In this document: positions 23,658 through 35,319 of the stretch, one piece after another | How positions within the stretch are numbered: position 1 is the stretch's first letter | Layout of the letters: the number at the start of each line of letters is the position of its first letter | From: Nymphaea colorata | Lineage: Eukaryota > Streptophyta > Magnoliopsida > Nymphaeales > Nymphaeaceae | Assembly (NCBI RefSeq): GCF_008831285.2 | Contig: NW_022204685.1 | Location: forward strand, 1 to 36,563 | DNA length: 36,563 bases | Reading direction: 5' to 3' | Notes under the pieces: generated by a model | What the model was told of the DNA's origin: nothing | Database searches by the model: none | What the model saw: only the letters and a program-made list of their open reading frames with translations | Translations under genes and position numbers: made by a program

Positions 23658-25529
23658 TCAGCGTCTTTGCACCCGAAAGGGAGCAACCGTCGGCTCCTCA
23701 TCCTGGAAATGATAATTATACTTCGGCCTGGGATTGTCGACACGATACCGAGATATATTGGTCTCATCTTCAAGGAAGCTCTTGTAGACCGGCTGCTCGG
23801 ATTGCGGATACCGATGCGGGGCGGTTGGCGCGTTCCTATACGATGGAGAATACACATTTTCATCATTTAGGAAACTTTAGTTGAAATTCTGTCTCACTTA
23901 ACGTTCGGATCGGTACTTGTTTGAGATCTGCGGTCTCTTGGTTGTTTATAAGGGAGTTTTCGAGGCTAGTTGTATGTGATTTTTGATGAAGGACGGCTGT
24001 AGGGCGCCCTTTCAAAGGAAGTTTCAGGAAGAGGATCGTCAGTGTATAGGTATTCGTAGGGGGATTTCGATTTTGGACGATTGTAGGGCGAAAGAGAAGT
24101 GTCTCTTCGAGGATTGAGTGGAGATATTGGACGTTCTCTGCGGTAGGAAGTATCGATGTGCGGTCGTTCTCTATAGGGAAGGAAGGTAGATGGTTTTTCC
24201 TTTACCATAGGCTAATCTCTCGATATTTTGCTGTAATTAGGATCAACGTATTCCACGTTTTGATAATCGTTTTTAATCTTATAAGGAAGGGCCTTTTTCT
24301 TGCTGGCGGATCGGTAGATTTAGTCCTTCACTCTGTTTAGATTGAAATCCGGCCCTGATGGCACTCGGATCTCTGTTGGATTGTAAGGATTTATCGGTTA
24401 GGTTGGAAGGTCTTTCGGTTTTAGGAATCCCTATTCTTCCCTTTCACGCTACCTCTCTCTTCTTCTGCGTTAGATTTCTGCCAGATTTTATCCATTATTG
24501 TTGGGATTTTCGATGATGAATTGCGCCAATCTTTCCGTCTACACCACTCTTAGATTTTTGTTGAATCCGAGTATAAATCTTTCCAGCTCGTAGATATAAT
24601 CCGTGTCCAAGACCTTGTCCCGGTAGAATAATGATCTTTTGATGTAATTGTGAAAATTAATGGAGCAATTCAACGGCCGTTTGCCGCTCTAATACTTGAT
24701 GAGTGTTTGAGGCATGGAGAAAACGCCCTATTACATGATCGCTCCTTCATTGGATTATCCAACGTCTTTATGCCAAGCTCCCGCAGCTGATTTTCTTTCG
24801 TAAATGATCCCATCGCCCGCATCGAGTACACCCTGCCCGATTGCTTCACCCCAGAAGAAAGCTATCCAGTTGGCTAAACCTTCACGCCCAATCCCTATCC
24901 CCTCAAGCCTAAAAAATATTATCTTTTCCCTTTGTGCTCGTTGACGATGAACTCAAGGATTTCCGGATACGTATTGAGAATTTATCCCGAAAGAATTGGA
25001 TGAAGCTGCTGTAAGTGATGAGTTCCTTGACTCCGTTACGATCCAATCCCAAGATCTTGGCCACCACCGCTCTATTCTCCTCATCTTTGCTGGTCGAATA
25101 GCCATACTAGCTCAGGATTTGCGCTTCCTCTCTGCGAGTGTTATCGATATCGAGTATCTTACTGAGAAGCGGGAGGACAGCCGCCATCTTCTCCTTCTAT
25201 CGCTCATTCCCCTATCTCCTCACCTTCGCACCGACCACCAATTGCACGTGATCCTCAGCCAGTTCGTACACGCAAAGTCCATTCAGCTGCCGATAGTAAA
25301 CTCCTCCAGCAAGCACCCTGCCCGATGGGAATATGACGATGCAGGATCCGCTGAGCTCCCCTGCAAGCCACTCTCCGAGACAGAGCATAAAGTTCTTATC
25401 GATGAAGAAACCGACGCCGTGGGGCAGTTGGTTGCGAGTCTGGCCCTGGTAGCGTCCGTTTCGAAAGTCAATCACCGGGTACATATCGTAATCGTTATGT
25501 TATAAAGGAGGGTAGGGATTCAGATGCAT
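23658..25529 (-). CDS. MORN-repeat-like protein with Pro/Arg/Tyr-rich C-terminal region
   Basis: Minus strand, ATG at 25529 (MHLNPYPPLQHNDYDMYPVI) to TGA at 23660-23658, about 620 residues. The N-terminus has MORN-like units: GRYQGQTRNQLPHGVGFFID, then GEWLAGELSGSCIVIFPSGR and GGVYYRQLNGLCVYEL, with Y/G-x-G turns spaced by about 23 residues. MORN repeats form beta-hairpin arrays that bind phosphoinositides or scaffold the cytoskeleton. The middle is helical (DTDYIYELERFILGFNKNLR near 24560). The last ~200 residues are low-complexity and rich in Pro, Arg, Tyr and Ser (SFLPYRERPHIDTSYRRERP), likely disordered and possibly RNA-binding or phosphorylated. Several single-base breaks are present. 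Its start codon lies 10 nt from the end of the upstream gene. Confidence 0.6.
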
Positions 25530-25539
25530 ACAATTATCA

Positions 25540-28085
25540 TCACTTTATGGAAATCGAACGGATCTCCAAACGGTCCACCAGCTCCCTCATCTCTGCCTCG
25601 TCAGCCTCAAAAGCCTCCTCCCTCTCATCCGATCCTCCTAGCCAAGCTCGAAGAACTTTTTGGAGGCAATGGAATACGACTCTTCTTCCAGTCGATGGCA
25701 ATCAGTTCCATGAAGTCGAACTTTTGGATGTGGTTTTTCATCTTCTCGAGAATCTCAAAGTGGTAGTAGTGTTTCTCCATCTCGATCACCTTCTTGGGGA
25801 AGTTGAAGAAAGTTATCTTCGCCGGCAGGTTCAGGCACTCTAGGCTGCACTCGATCACGTTGTCACCGATCTCAAAGGACCCAGATGAGAAATCGAAGGT
25901 TTAGATGTTGATAGACAGGACCATGAACCTATCCTTGGGGGTGAGAGATGCTGAGAGAGCTCAGCTGCAGACCTGTGTTGTCTTTGCTGAGGAAAGTAGC
26001 TTGGAACTTGTAAGGAGGAGGCAGGTTCAGCTTATGCTGCTATACCTTGAGAGTGATCTGGAACTTCTTGTTCTTCTTGTCCAGAGGAGAGAAAATAACT
26101 TCGCGTCTTTCCTTATCGCTCTCCTGAAAGTGTTCTGATTGTCTTGGTCAGAAACTCCTCGATAATATCGCCCTTGATGGGACGCGGCATCATGAAGGAC
26201 CCTTTCAAGGATCGGAAGAGCTCTTCGGAAGGTTCATGCCTGAATTGTCGATCCAGACAATGCTGGCGACGAAGAGAACGTCTCGTAATCCTTGGCTGGA
26301 CTGCTCTTGAGTGATCCTTGCGCGTTGAATTCGGAAATGTACGGCAATCTTTTGATGGAGTTGTATAGGGATCCAAGGGATCTAAGGCTGGAGATTAGTA
26401 AGTTGATGCAGTCGGTTTTTCTTTCTTGGGCTATGGTGTCTGAATGATCACAACGATTGCTTCCTCTTTCCTCTTCCTGTACTGGGCTTCATATTCGTAG
26501 TAATCATCGTAATACAATTTGCGGTAGTTTGGCTAGTCTGAAAAGGTTCCCCTATCTTTCTCGACCTGCAGTTCGGCGTCTCTGATGTTGGATTGAACAA
26601 GGTCCAAAGGAAGCCTATTTTTGGAGATCTTCCTTCTAGAGGGGAAAGATGCCATTGGGAAAGAGGGAATAGTAGTCGGATTGGGTGTTGTAGGGGTATC
26701 CTAGGAAAGAGGATGCATTGGCCGATGGGGGATCTTTGATTGGGGATTAGTTTCTGGACCATAGATCCATATGCTGGAAGGGTGAAGGTACGCAATGTTT
26801 ATCAGTGAAATTCCTCGAGAAGTGGCTGACCATATCCTCTGTGACCGACGGAATCATCTGCTTGTAAAGTTCTCCAATGCGGCGGACCAATATCTTGTGG
26901 AGTGCCTACCAAACTGCAGCAGTGTACTGCAACATTTTAGAAGAAGTTGATTCCTTTTTTATGCTTCTGTCTATTTCATCGGCAAACGCCTCTATCAACT
27001 TCTTCAGGCCCTCGCATTCACTCTCCTTTAGCTTCAGCCGGTCGTGGTGAGTCATACTTCCGCCATGCTTGTCACTGACGAAGTAGGGAGCTATATAGTC
27101 GTCCACCATCTTGTTGATGTCTTGGCCCTTCTCGTAGGCCTACTTGAGCTGGTTTGAGAAAAATCTTAGGAAAACATCGAAGGAAGATTATACCGTAATT
27201 ATACGATTGGCGTTATTGTTAGGGAAGGGAAGGCTTTGGTTGATTTGCTGAGCAGGGAATGGGCTTTGAGGTTGGTTGGGATTGAAGTTGTTCATGTTCA
27301 TGTTCATCTGCTGTGGGTAATTGCTCATGGGGGGACTTGAGTAGTTTTGCTGGTTGGCGACGTTTTGGAGAGGACTGGAGCGTTGCCGTAGTTGGATGGC
27401 TTCGGCGGCAAGTGGGAAAGGCGATCAAAGGCTGAATGGTATGTAACATTTTGGCTATTGGCCATCTGTTGATTTTGGTTGTAATTGTTCATCGTGTGAT
27501 TACTGTTAGGCTGTTGGTAATTGCCTGCGTAGTTGGTTTGGGGGTTATTTTGGTGAGAAAACATGTTACGCGGTGGCTGCTGAAGGATTGGGTGCGTCGG
27601 AGAAGGGAGAGAGCTTGCTGAAAGCTGTCTGCTTTATGGAAATGTTTGCTGGCCAAGGTTGGTTAAGATCGGGGTAATCGATGTTGGCTTGGAATGCTCG
27701 CAGCGCAGGTAGCGGTTGAACGGAGGATCCATGCCCTTGTTGCTGCTCTCGATGAGCCTGTATAGCGAGCTGTTCATGGGCGCGACTCTCATGATGTAAT
27801 AGTCCTCCATCCTCAGCTCGGCAGTAGTCATGAAGTCGTAGCTTTGTCCATCACCAAGGCGCTGGTGAAGGTGGGGTCTACCGCATTGATCACCTTCTTG
27901 GCAAAGGTGGGATAGGGGTACCTGAATGTGCCTATGTGGGGACAGCCCTCGAACATCTTGGGCTGCAGGCTGGGGATGGGCAGGTCGTAGGCGTTGCAGA
28001 GGAAACCCTCGTAGGATGGCAGGCCCAGCCTCATGTTTTCGTGGGAGTTTCGCACCGGCTATCTCGGGTTCGTTCGGTTAGTCAT
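25540..28085 (-). CDS. Hypothetical protein with an N/Q-rich prion-like segment, about 848 residues
   Basis: Minus strand, ATG at 28085 (MTNRTNPRQPVRNSHENMRL) to TGA at 25542-25540. Three regions are visible. An N-terminal folded part (EGCPHIGTFRYPYPTFAKKV and MTTAELRMEDYYIMRVAPMN) runs into a short C-x-x-H-like stretch near 27690. A low-complexity Asn/Gln/Pro segment follows (about 27580-27190, NSNHTMNNYNQNQQMANSQN). A folded C-terminal half comes last, including QAYEKGQDINKMVDDYIAPY, KNKKFQITLKVQQHKLNLPP and HYYHFEILEKMKNHIQKFDF. No family is recognised. A frame of about 250 codons across 27300-26530 has no break, which supports one gene. Breaks occur near 27830, 26600, 26300 and 25880. Confidence 0.55.
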
Positions 28086-28215
28086 TTGGCAATTTGTATT
28101 ATAGTTACCCAACAGCTATGAGATAAAGACATATCGACAGTATGCAAAGAAGGTATAGTAAAGAATAAATAAATTGGGAATATTAAGAAACATGGAATAC
28201 GATGATTGGAAAAAG

Positions 28216-29572
28216 TCACTCCATCCAGTCGAAACTGACGGCATCGTCTTGCCACGAGCCCACATGCTCTCGTAGTGGGAACACCCCAGAGCAGCCACTA
28301 TCTCGGTGATTGCCGTCCTCTGCACCTCTGGCTCCATGCTGAACAGACTCTAAAAACCGTTGCTCTGCGGTTAGGCAGCGTGCCAGTATTTGACCTTTCC
28401 TCCAGGTGAGGAGCGGCGGAGAAGAGGTCCTATTCGTCGTTGGTCCGCTTTAGGAACTTATCGTAGTTTCTTTAGTTCTATATTATCTTCTTCTAGAAGT
28501 ATTCGTAACAGTGCAGGTCCTCCGCTCTTTCCTCGGCGATGATGGGCTAATACTCTATGCACTCCATGATGGGCTCATACCTTTCCGCTATTATCACATC
28601 CACATCGCCACCTCTTTCGGCCTCTACAGGCTCATCCTTGACGGCCTACGCCTTCACTTTGGTCTATACCTTGATTGCCTAATCCTCGCTCTTCTCCATT
28701 TTTCTTCCTCCATATCCTCTTCGCTTTGCTGGTCCTTCTGCCTGCTTTCTGCTTCCTTGCTGAGATCCGCATTGTTCTTGTAGTTTTTTCTGAATTTCCA
28801 GATCTTGATGAAAGAATTGTATCTATTCTTCACCATATGCTCCGTCCTTTTTCCATGGAATTTGGTGGCAATGTATGACCACTTGAACCCATGCATCTTT
28901 ATCAGTTTCATCAGTTTCTCGTCCTACTGTTCGCTCCATGCGCCCTTTATCACGTTGGGATCGAGATAGTTCTTCCACTTCTCACGGCACTACTTTTGAC
29001 CCCGGAAAAATATCCCCTTTGATTCCTAAAAAAGCTTTACTGAGACCATCCGCCATTAGATGTTTCCATTCATCTGCCTAAATCCTATCAGAACTACGCT
29101 ATGATGGATTGCATAAGCTCTTCCTCCTCAGCCGTCCACTATCTCCTGGCCTTTTCGCGGGAATGGATGAGCAGGGCAAGCTCATACTTGATGAATAGAA
29201 GGCTTTTGCTGAAGAATATGGAATTTATGTATAAGTTGTCGTGTTAATCCTTAATGAGGGAAAGGGTACCAATTGGGCCAGCCTTTTGGAGGTGGCATGG
29301 CATCTGAGGAGTACGACAGCAACGAAGACTTTTAATTCTCCGAACATCCATCTTTCGGGTTTGTTTCTATTGTTCTTTTCTTTGAAAATGACCATTTTCC
29401 AAGATTCCCTCTAATTCAATTTCTCCGCCCTTTGCAAAAGGGACCACTCTTGAGCTTCGAGGCCAAACTTAACTTTCTATCTTTTTTGGGCCTCCCGCAT
29501 CACACCCGCCATATCTTCGGGGTCGATCGAGGAGCAGAGAAGGGAAAGCTTGTCGAGGTCCAGATATTTCAT
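28216..29572 (-). CDS. Myb-repeat DNA-binding protein
   Basis: Minus strand, ATG at 29572 (MKYLDLDKLSLLCSSIDPED) to TGA at 28218-28216, about 450 residues. Two Myb/SANT repeats are clear. The first begins RRQWTAEEEELMQSIIA and continues through NIQWRMVSVKLF to KQCREKWKNYLDP, matching the W...W and Q-C-R-x-R-W-x-N-Y-L-x-P signature. The second begins KGAWSEQQDEKLMKLIKMHG and ends in RTEHMVKNRYNSF. Myb proteins of this type bind DNA as transcription or chromatin factors in the nucleus. A Lys/Glu-rich helix and an acidic region follow, and the protein ends VSFDWME. The frame stays open upstream to an ATG at 29971, so a ~133-residue N-terminal extension is possible. Breaks occur near 29310, 29105, 28660 and 28260. 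Confidence 0.83.
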
Positions 29573-30299
29573 CACGTCAATTAATTAATATATGGAATAC
29601 TGAAACATCCATAGATGAATAGCATGGAAGCGCAACCCACTCTGTGCGGGAAATAAAGGAGAAAAATCAAAATGGATCCGGCAGGGGAATGAGTTGCAGG
29701 CCACGGGCAATGCAGGGGGGTTTTGGAAATGAGGAAGTGAGTTTTTGTAGTTTTTGTATATGTAATGAAAAAAAGCAAAATTATTAATGCGATGAAAAGA
29801 GTGTTAGAAAGTTTCCTTTTCGATAGTATTTACATGGTTGTAGGGGTCAGGCAGGATGTCAGAGAGAAATAATTCCGAATATATGCAAGAATACATAGAG
29901 AAATTTATTAGAAATATAACAAAATCGTCAAATGCCACCATTTTGCCTTAGATTATTCCTCCAAAGGCCATTTTTGTGCCAGGACCTACAAGATAATATA
30001 ACTTTACCGAAAAATAAACAATTTTTCAACGTTATAACCACCTCACGTTTCCCGTGATTGAATCACCGACTTTCCTTTCATTTGTAAGCCAATAGACGAC
30101 CCACAACCATCGTGCGTATGCCCACCGCCAGTCAATATTATTTATATCTTCATATCCGGAAAATATTTTCTTTTTGTATTTTTGCAATTAATCCATACCG
30201 AATTACTGATAACCTTGCCGATGGGGATAACTCCACCAAAAATAAAAAATGGCCGACCCTGCAAGCTATAAGGTAACAATCACGCCGAATCTGCCGCCC
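29573..30299. other. Region upstream of the Myb gene
   Basis: 727 nt. The half nearer the Myb gene (29573-29971) is open on the minus strand in the Myb reading frame, with no TGA, and reads like protein in its middle (LSDILPDPYNHVNTIEKETF). It may be the true N-terminus of that gene. In 29972-30299 I see no gene, only AT-rich DNA. Confidence 0.4.
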
Positions 30300-30985
30300 T
30301 CACTCGAGATTGATCAACTTGTACTCCTTGTAGAACCCCCACAGGGCCTCATGCACGGGGACCAGTCTTTCGAGAAACCTCTTATTGCGACCCTCAAAGA
30401 CCTCCTCAGTGCAATCCTCCCCCATCACCGCCGCAATCAGCTCGCTCCTCTTCCCCGAAGCCTTGATGGCCAGTTTGGCGCCCTTCCTGATCAGCCAGTT
30501 GTGCTTCTCCCGAAGGCCGCATCGTAGGCCGAGCACAGGACATCCGAAACGTCGCTGTTGGGGTCTGCGCTGAGCTCGAAGGTGACGCGGATGAAGGTCA
30601 GCAGCCACATCATACGCAGCAAGTTTCGCGCTGTGGAGCTGTACTTCTTGAACTATTTGGGCGCCTTGTGGGCGGAGTTGTTGTCCCCGTTGAGCACGTG
30701 AATGCCTTTACCCATCTCCAGCCTCACGAAGGACAGGAAGCCGCGCTCTCCCTTGAACGTCTCGCTATTGCTGCGGATGATGGTGACTTTCGACTGCACA
30801 TCCGAGAAGGCGATGCCGAGGAAGGAGTTGAGCGCTGAGAAGACGAGGCAAAACTGGTCGAGGATTGCGCAGAAGGGGTCCATGAGGATCTCCTTCTCCA
30901 TGACGTAGGTATCGATGAGGGCCTAGAGCTGCCCCAGGACGAAGTTGAAATCGAATTTCTCCCGTTTTTATTGTTCGTGCTTCAT
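30300..30985 (-). CDS. Glycolipid transfer protein (GLTP) domain protein
   Basis: Minus strand, ATG at 30985 (MKHEQQKREKFDFNFVLGQL) to TGA at 30302-30300; 228 residues with one base restored, the usual size of a stand-alone GLTP fold. Features matching the family: an N-terminal helix ending in a D-x-F-x-x-x-L-D segment, the F-S-D-V-Q-S-K-V-T-I-I helix, LLRMMWLLTFIRVTFEL (the L-x-W-L-x-R-x-L-x-F equivalent), then S-A-Y-D-A-A-F-G and EKHNWLIRKGAKLAIKA, matching the H-x-W-x-x-x-x-x-A signature with the conserved His and Trp. GLTP proteins move glycosphingolipids or ceramide-1-phosphate between membranes in the cytosol. The break is a missing base at CCC 30509-30511 (GGG on the coding strand). 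Confidence 0.78.
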
Positions 30986-31071
30986 GGGTGGTGGTGGTGG
31001 GGTGTTATATATAGTTGAGTGGGAGCTTGGTGATAGCATAATTGGGAGATGAGATATGGATGGCGGGAGTA

Positions 31072-31737
31072 TCAAGTGAAGATATACTTTTCCAGCTTCT
31101 TCTCAAGGTTCCTCACAACGTCTTCTTTGACCTTGTTCAGTTCCTGCAGTTTGCCCAGTTGCGAGTAGGCCTGCTCTATCTTCTCCATCAGCTACGCCAC
31201 TTCCTCCTCTTCCTGCGTGGCCTTCCGCAAGTTTTCGTACCCCTCCACCACCTGGTTCTCGAATTATAACCTCTTCATCACCCTGTTCTCGCTCTCGTCC
31301 AACTAGAGAGTCTGTTAGTTCATCCGCCCCTGCGCCTTCCCCTGGCCTCTACTCCCCTACTGGGCCTACAACTTCCTTGCGTTTTGGGTCAGCCTTCCCT
31401 CCTCATCCGGCCTCTCGAACCTCAGCAGAACCTGGTAAAGCAATTGCTCGATAGCGTTGGGTACGGCTGCAACGATATCGTCGATTTGTTGCCTTGTAAG
31501 CGCGATGCCGATGCGCTTCAAGACCTTGAGGTTGAGCGTGTTCCAATTTTAAACCTTCTTGTTGAGGGAATTGGCGGCAGGGTAGTTGTGGAGCGAGACC
31601 AGCTTGGGACTGTAGTGGTGGATCAGCTACGCCATCATTAGCCCGTCCGCGAAATCCCTGTTTATGTTCCGCTTCGGCCGAGAAAGAGGAATGCTGTCCA
31701 CCATTTCATACACCTACTGCAATTCTTGCTCCTTCAT
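31072..31737 (-). CDS. SPEF1: SPEF1/CLAMP family CH-domain microtubule-associated protein
   Basis: A clean, unbroken minus-strand frame of 222 codons, from ATG at 31737 to TGA at 31074-31072, giving 221 residues. The N-terminal ~110 residues form the SPEF1-type calponin-homology domain: DFADGLMMAQLIHHYSPKL, then HNYPAANSLNKKVQNWNTLN and KVLKRIGIALTRQQIDDIV, all strongly conserved in the family. A Gln/Arg-rich linker is followed by a C-terminal coiled coil (about residues 150-220, ending EKKLEKYIFT). SPEF1 binds and bundles microtubules in cilia and, in ciliates, in central-pair and cortical arrays. It lies 86 nt upstream of the GLTP gene on the same strand and is divergent from the EF-hand/WD40 gene. 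Confidence 0.92.
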
Positions 31738-31963
31738 GATAGCTGATATATTATGAAGGAACACCCAACCAACCAATTACCAACGACATGATAAAAGCCA
31801 ATAACCGTCCCCCCCTTCATCCAAAATATCCCTATCTATCCATCTATCTATTCTACAGGCAATCCTTTTATAACTTATAATGTCGGAGATCTGCCTGTAA
31901 TCAGTGGTTCGTTACCTGCGCTAAAAATAAAAACTGACGATCAGCGGGCAATACCGATACGAC
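31738..31963. promoter_or_regulatory. Putative divergent promoter region
   Basis: 226 nt between the start codons of SPEF1 (minus) and the EF-hand/WD40 protein (plus). It includes AT-rich tracts and a short CTAT/CCAT-type simple repeat near 31828-31855. Both flanking genes look ciliary, so shared regulation is plausible. This is inferred from position only. Confidence 0.35.
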
Positions 31964-34900
31964 ATGCGACACATCGTGATGTCGCTCAACAACACCTGCA
32001 TCGACTTCATCAAGCAGGAATTCCACTACAACGACAACCGCCTAGACCTGCTCAAGTTTGTATGGCTGATGAGACAGGCCCTCGACCACGACCCCCAGGA
32101 CTACTTCATCTGCTACGAACTGGTCAGACTCTTCGAGGAAATCGATATCGATGCCAGCCAAACCATCGAATGGGCAGAGTTCCTCGAGTACCTCTCCCAG
32201 TCCAACTGGCTCTCCGCCCCAGCGCCCGTCAAACCCGCCAACGCCAGGGATGGAAGCCTGCTCGTCCACGCCTTTCATTAGGAGGCCAAGTATCGCAAAC
32301 ATTCCCTCAAGAGAGTGGTGGAACTGGGGAGGCACAATTCGCTCGCCCTCCTCGCCAACAACCACTCTCTCTCCTTCCTTGGCCTCGAACGCAAGCGCGA
32401 GGAACAGAGACAGGCCTTCACGCTGAGCCACGTCGACTGCGGAAGAGTCTTGGCCCTTGATTACGCGGAGGAGGAAAGATTGTTCGGGGTGCTGCTGACC
32501 AACCGCAACCTGGTCTTCGTGGAGGATGGCGAGATGCAGAAAATGCTGGGGGTGGTGCGCTCCTCGGGCAACGAAGTCGACATCCGGTACCTGCCGCTGC
32601 ACAAGCTGTGGGTGCTCGAGTCAGTCAACTCCTCCCTGCAGGTCTTCGCCTCGCCCAAGGGGGGAGTCTTGGGAGGAAGAGTGGTATTTCGACCCCATGA
32701 GCAACCGCTGACGGGAGTGAGAGAGGTGGGATGGCCTCTTACCCTGTGCACTGCCTCGCTGGATGGACTGCTCAAGCTGTGGCAGGTGGCGTCGGGAAGA
32801 CTGGTGATCGAGCTGGACGTGGGGAAGGAGAGAGGCGAAGTCTAGCGGAAGGGGGTGAAAGGAGTTGCGACCTACAACAGGGCGGGAGTGGCCTTCCTCT
32901 GCACCTGGATGTTCACCTCAGAGATCTTCCTGTGGCTGCCTTCCCTCTCCCTCTCAAAGCCCTTCGCGGGAGAGCTCCACGGCCACCTCGGCCTGGTCAC
33001 TGACTGCGTCTTCGCCTGGCGCGGAGAACTGATATCCCTCGACGACAAAAGAGCAGTGAGGGTGTGGAATCCCTAAAAATTATAATGCCTTCAAAGCTTC
33101 ACCATTTCGGAGTAGGGATGCTCTCTCCTGGTCCTGCGTGCGCAACCTTACCTCCTAACCTATTCCCGGTTGATCGACTTCTACCGCCTTCGGACGAACT
33201 CCAAAGCGGATCTGCAATCCTAGGTGGGGACTGCAGGAAGGGACGGAAGAAACGTGCTTGCATTATAGGGACAAGGAGGGAAGCTGCTGGCTGTTGAGTT
33301 CAGTCCCTATTACAGTTTCCTGGTGGTTTTGACCAGCCAATAGCTGAAGATATTCGACGTGAATACCATCGCTTCGATCGCCGGCATCAGACCGCCCAAC
33401 TCCTTCTAGTTCATAGCGTCGTCGATGAAGGGCCTGCGCAGGATTTGCCTGGCCACGTCCGCAGGAATGGTCGAGGAGAGGAAGCTGGAGGACGGGCAAT
33501 TGGTACGGAGGATTGAGGTTTGCCCCGATCCCTAGCTGGAGGACCTCAAGTTTATCCTCTACCACGAGGAGACGAAGATACTGGTGGCAGTTGTATAGGG
33601 CGAGAACATGTCAAAACTGGTCACCTTTGACATGCTGGGCGAGGAGGCGATCCGAGTGAAGGAGATATAGTTCTAGCAGGTGAGTCTGAGCGAAATGAAG
33701 AGCTTTCCCCAGGCCCACCGCTTCTTCATTCTCAGCGCAGACTCCTCCATCACCGTCTGGGACTACGACAAGCTGGCAATCATCAACAGGATCGACCTCA
33801 CAGCCTGCGCCGCCTCCATCATATCCGGACCAATCTCAGTCATTCCCGAACCCATCAACCAATGCATCCTCATCCAAAGCGGAAAAGGCATCGCCATCGT
33901 CACTCTCGATCCCACCGGAAGCGTGCAAGAAGTTACCGTCATGGAATCCCCCGAAGGAACTCCACTGGTGGCGGCTGCACTGCTACTGGAACGCATACCC
34001 CAAAGTTTTTTGTAATAGGAAAAAGCGAAAAAAACCAAAAGGGAAATGCAATTCGACGGCAAGAAGAAGGTAGATTTTCAAATGTTCGATCGGTAGACTG
34101 ACCAGAAAACCGCTCTGGAGACTTTCGAGTAAATTTTCATCCTTGCAGCTGCCCACAAGAAAGGAGAGATTAGCTATTACAGGCTGGACTAGCTGCTCTG
34201 TGGGGGATAATGCATGTAGGTCGCGCCCTTGAGGGGCAAGATGCAGAGAGTAAAGTAGCATCGCAGGGCACACATGCGTCCTTTCCTGTGGAGTGGAGCT
34301 GTCTCCTCCTTCGATCTTGCGCTCCACAAATTCACGTAGGAATACAGCTTCGTTTCGGGAGTGGAGCGAGCGGGGACCACCCTCGGCCATTTCTACTTCC
34401 ACAACTCCGAAAACCAGCTCTTCATCTTCTCCCGTACGCGCAAATGCGAGCCTAGTGGGCCCTCTCCCTCCCGCGACCCAAATACTGGTCGATTGCCTAT
34501 AACTAATTGAACGAGGTACTGGCCAGGCTGGAGAAGACCGAAAAAGCGCTAGAGGAAATATACCACGTGCCTGTTGGGAGGTTTAAGGTGGATTTTCTCG
34601 CTGGAAAGTATTTGAATGCGGAGGAGCTGCAAGAGCTTACCAGGAGCGCCGAGCGTGAGAAGAAAGAGGCAAAATAGGCAAAATCCAATGCTTTTTACAA
34701 TAGCAACCAACTCGGTTCGAAGAAGTCCATAGTCTCAATAAATGACAAGTTAACGGGACAGAACGAAAAGGAGGATAAAATAGTCATCAATCCTGCCTTT
34801 AGGAAGCAAGCCGAGAACATCTTCGAGAAAAAGCTGCAAGAACACGAAAAGAGAAGAATGGTGCATCGGAATAGCAAAGATCTATTCCAAAAAGTACAGC

Positions 34901-35319
34901 GTTCCCTTTCTTACTCACGCCTCCTTCCCCCGTCCCAACAGCCTCAGCAATACCAACTGTATCAGTAGCCGACCTATCCAACCCCCGAAAGGCCATAGAA
35001 ATCCCATTTCGCCATACACATGGACGTCATGCTCAATTCCGCACTCAAGCACTCCTAGGGTTCCCACATCGTCGAGAGCTCATCGGTAAAATCCATGAAA
35101 AAGGACGTCGGAAGAAGTAGCGTAAATGCCCAGAGCAGGCCCCAATCCAACGGTAACGGGCAAGCCTTTCGGAGCAGGTCTTCCGGGATTAAGAACAGAA
35201 TAAAATCTTCCTTGGGAGAGCTGAGCAAAAATTTTACAGCCGGCAAGATAGAGTGGCAAAATTTCAGAAAAGGAGTGCTGGGGGACGGGCTGGCCAAACG
35301 CGGAAAACTCAAACTTTGA
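31964..35319 (+). CDS. EF-hand plus WD40-repeat protein (WDR49/EFCAB8-like layout)
   Basis: ATG at 31964 to TGA at 35317; about 1,118 residues. The first ~830 codons (31964-34450) are one frame that contains more than 20 TAA/TAG Gln codons. Residues 35-90 form an EF-hand-like pair (FEEIDIDASQTIEWAEFLEY is the better loop). From about residue 120 come beta-propeller blades with W-D or equivalent ends: LCTASLDGLLKLWQVASGRL, GHLGLVTDCVFAWRGELISL with AVRVWNP, FLVVLTSQQLKIFDV and FFILSADSSITVWDYDKLAI. After about residue 830 a coiled coil is followed by a basic, Ser-rich disordered tail. Proteins of this layout are found mainly in ciliated organisms, which suggests an axonemal role. One missing base lies in the C-rich stretch near 34459-34472. 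Confidence 0.85.
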
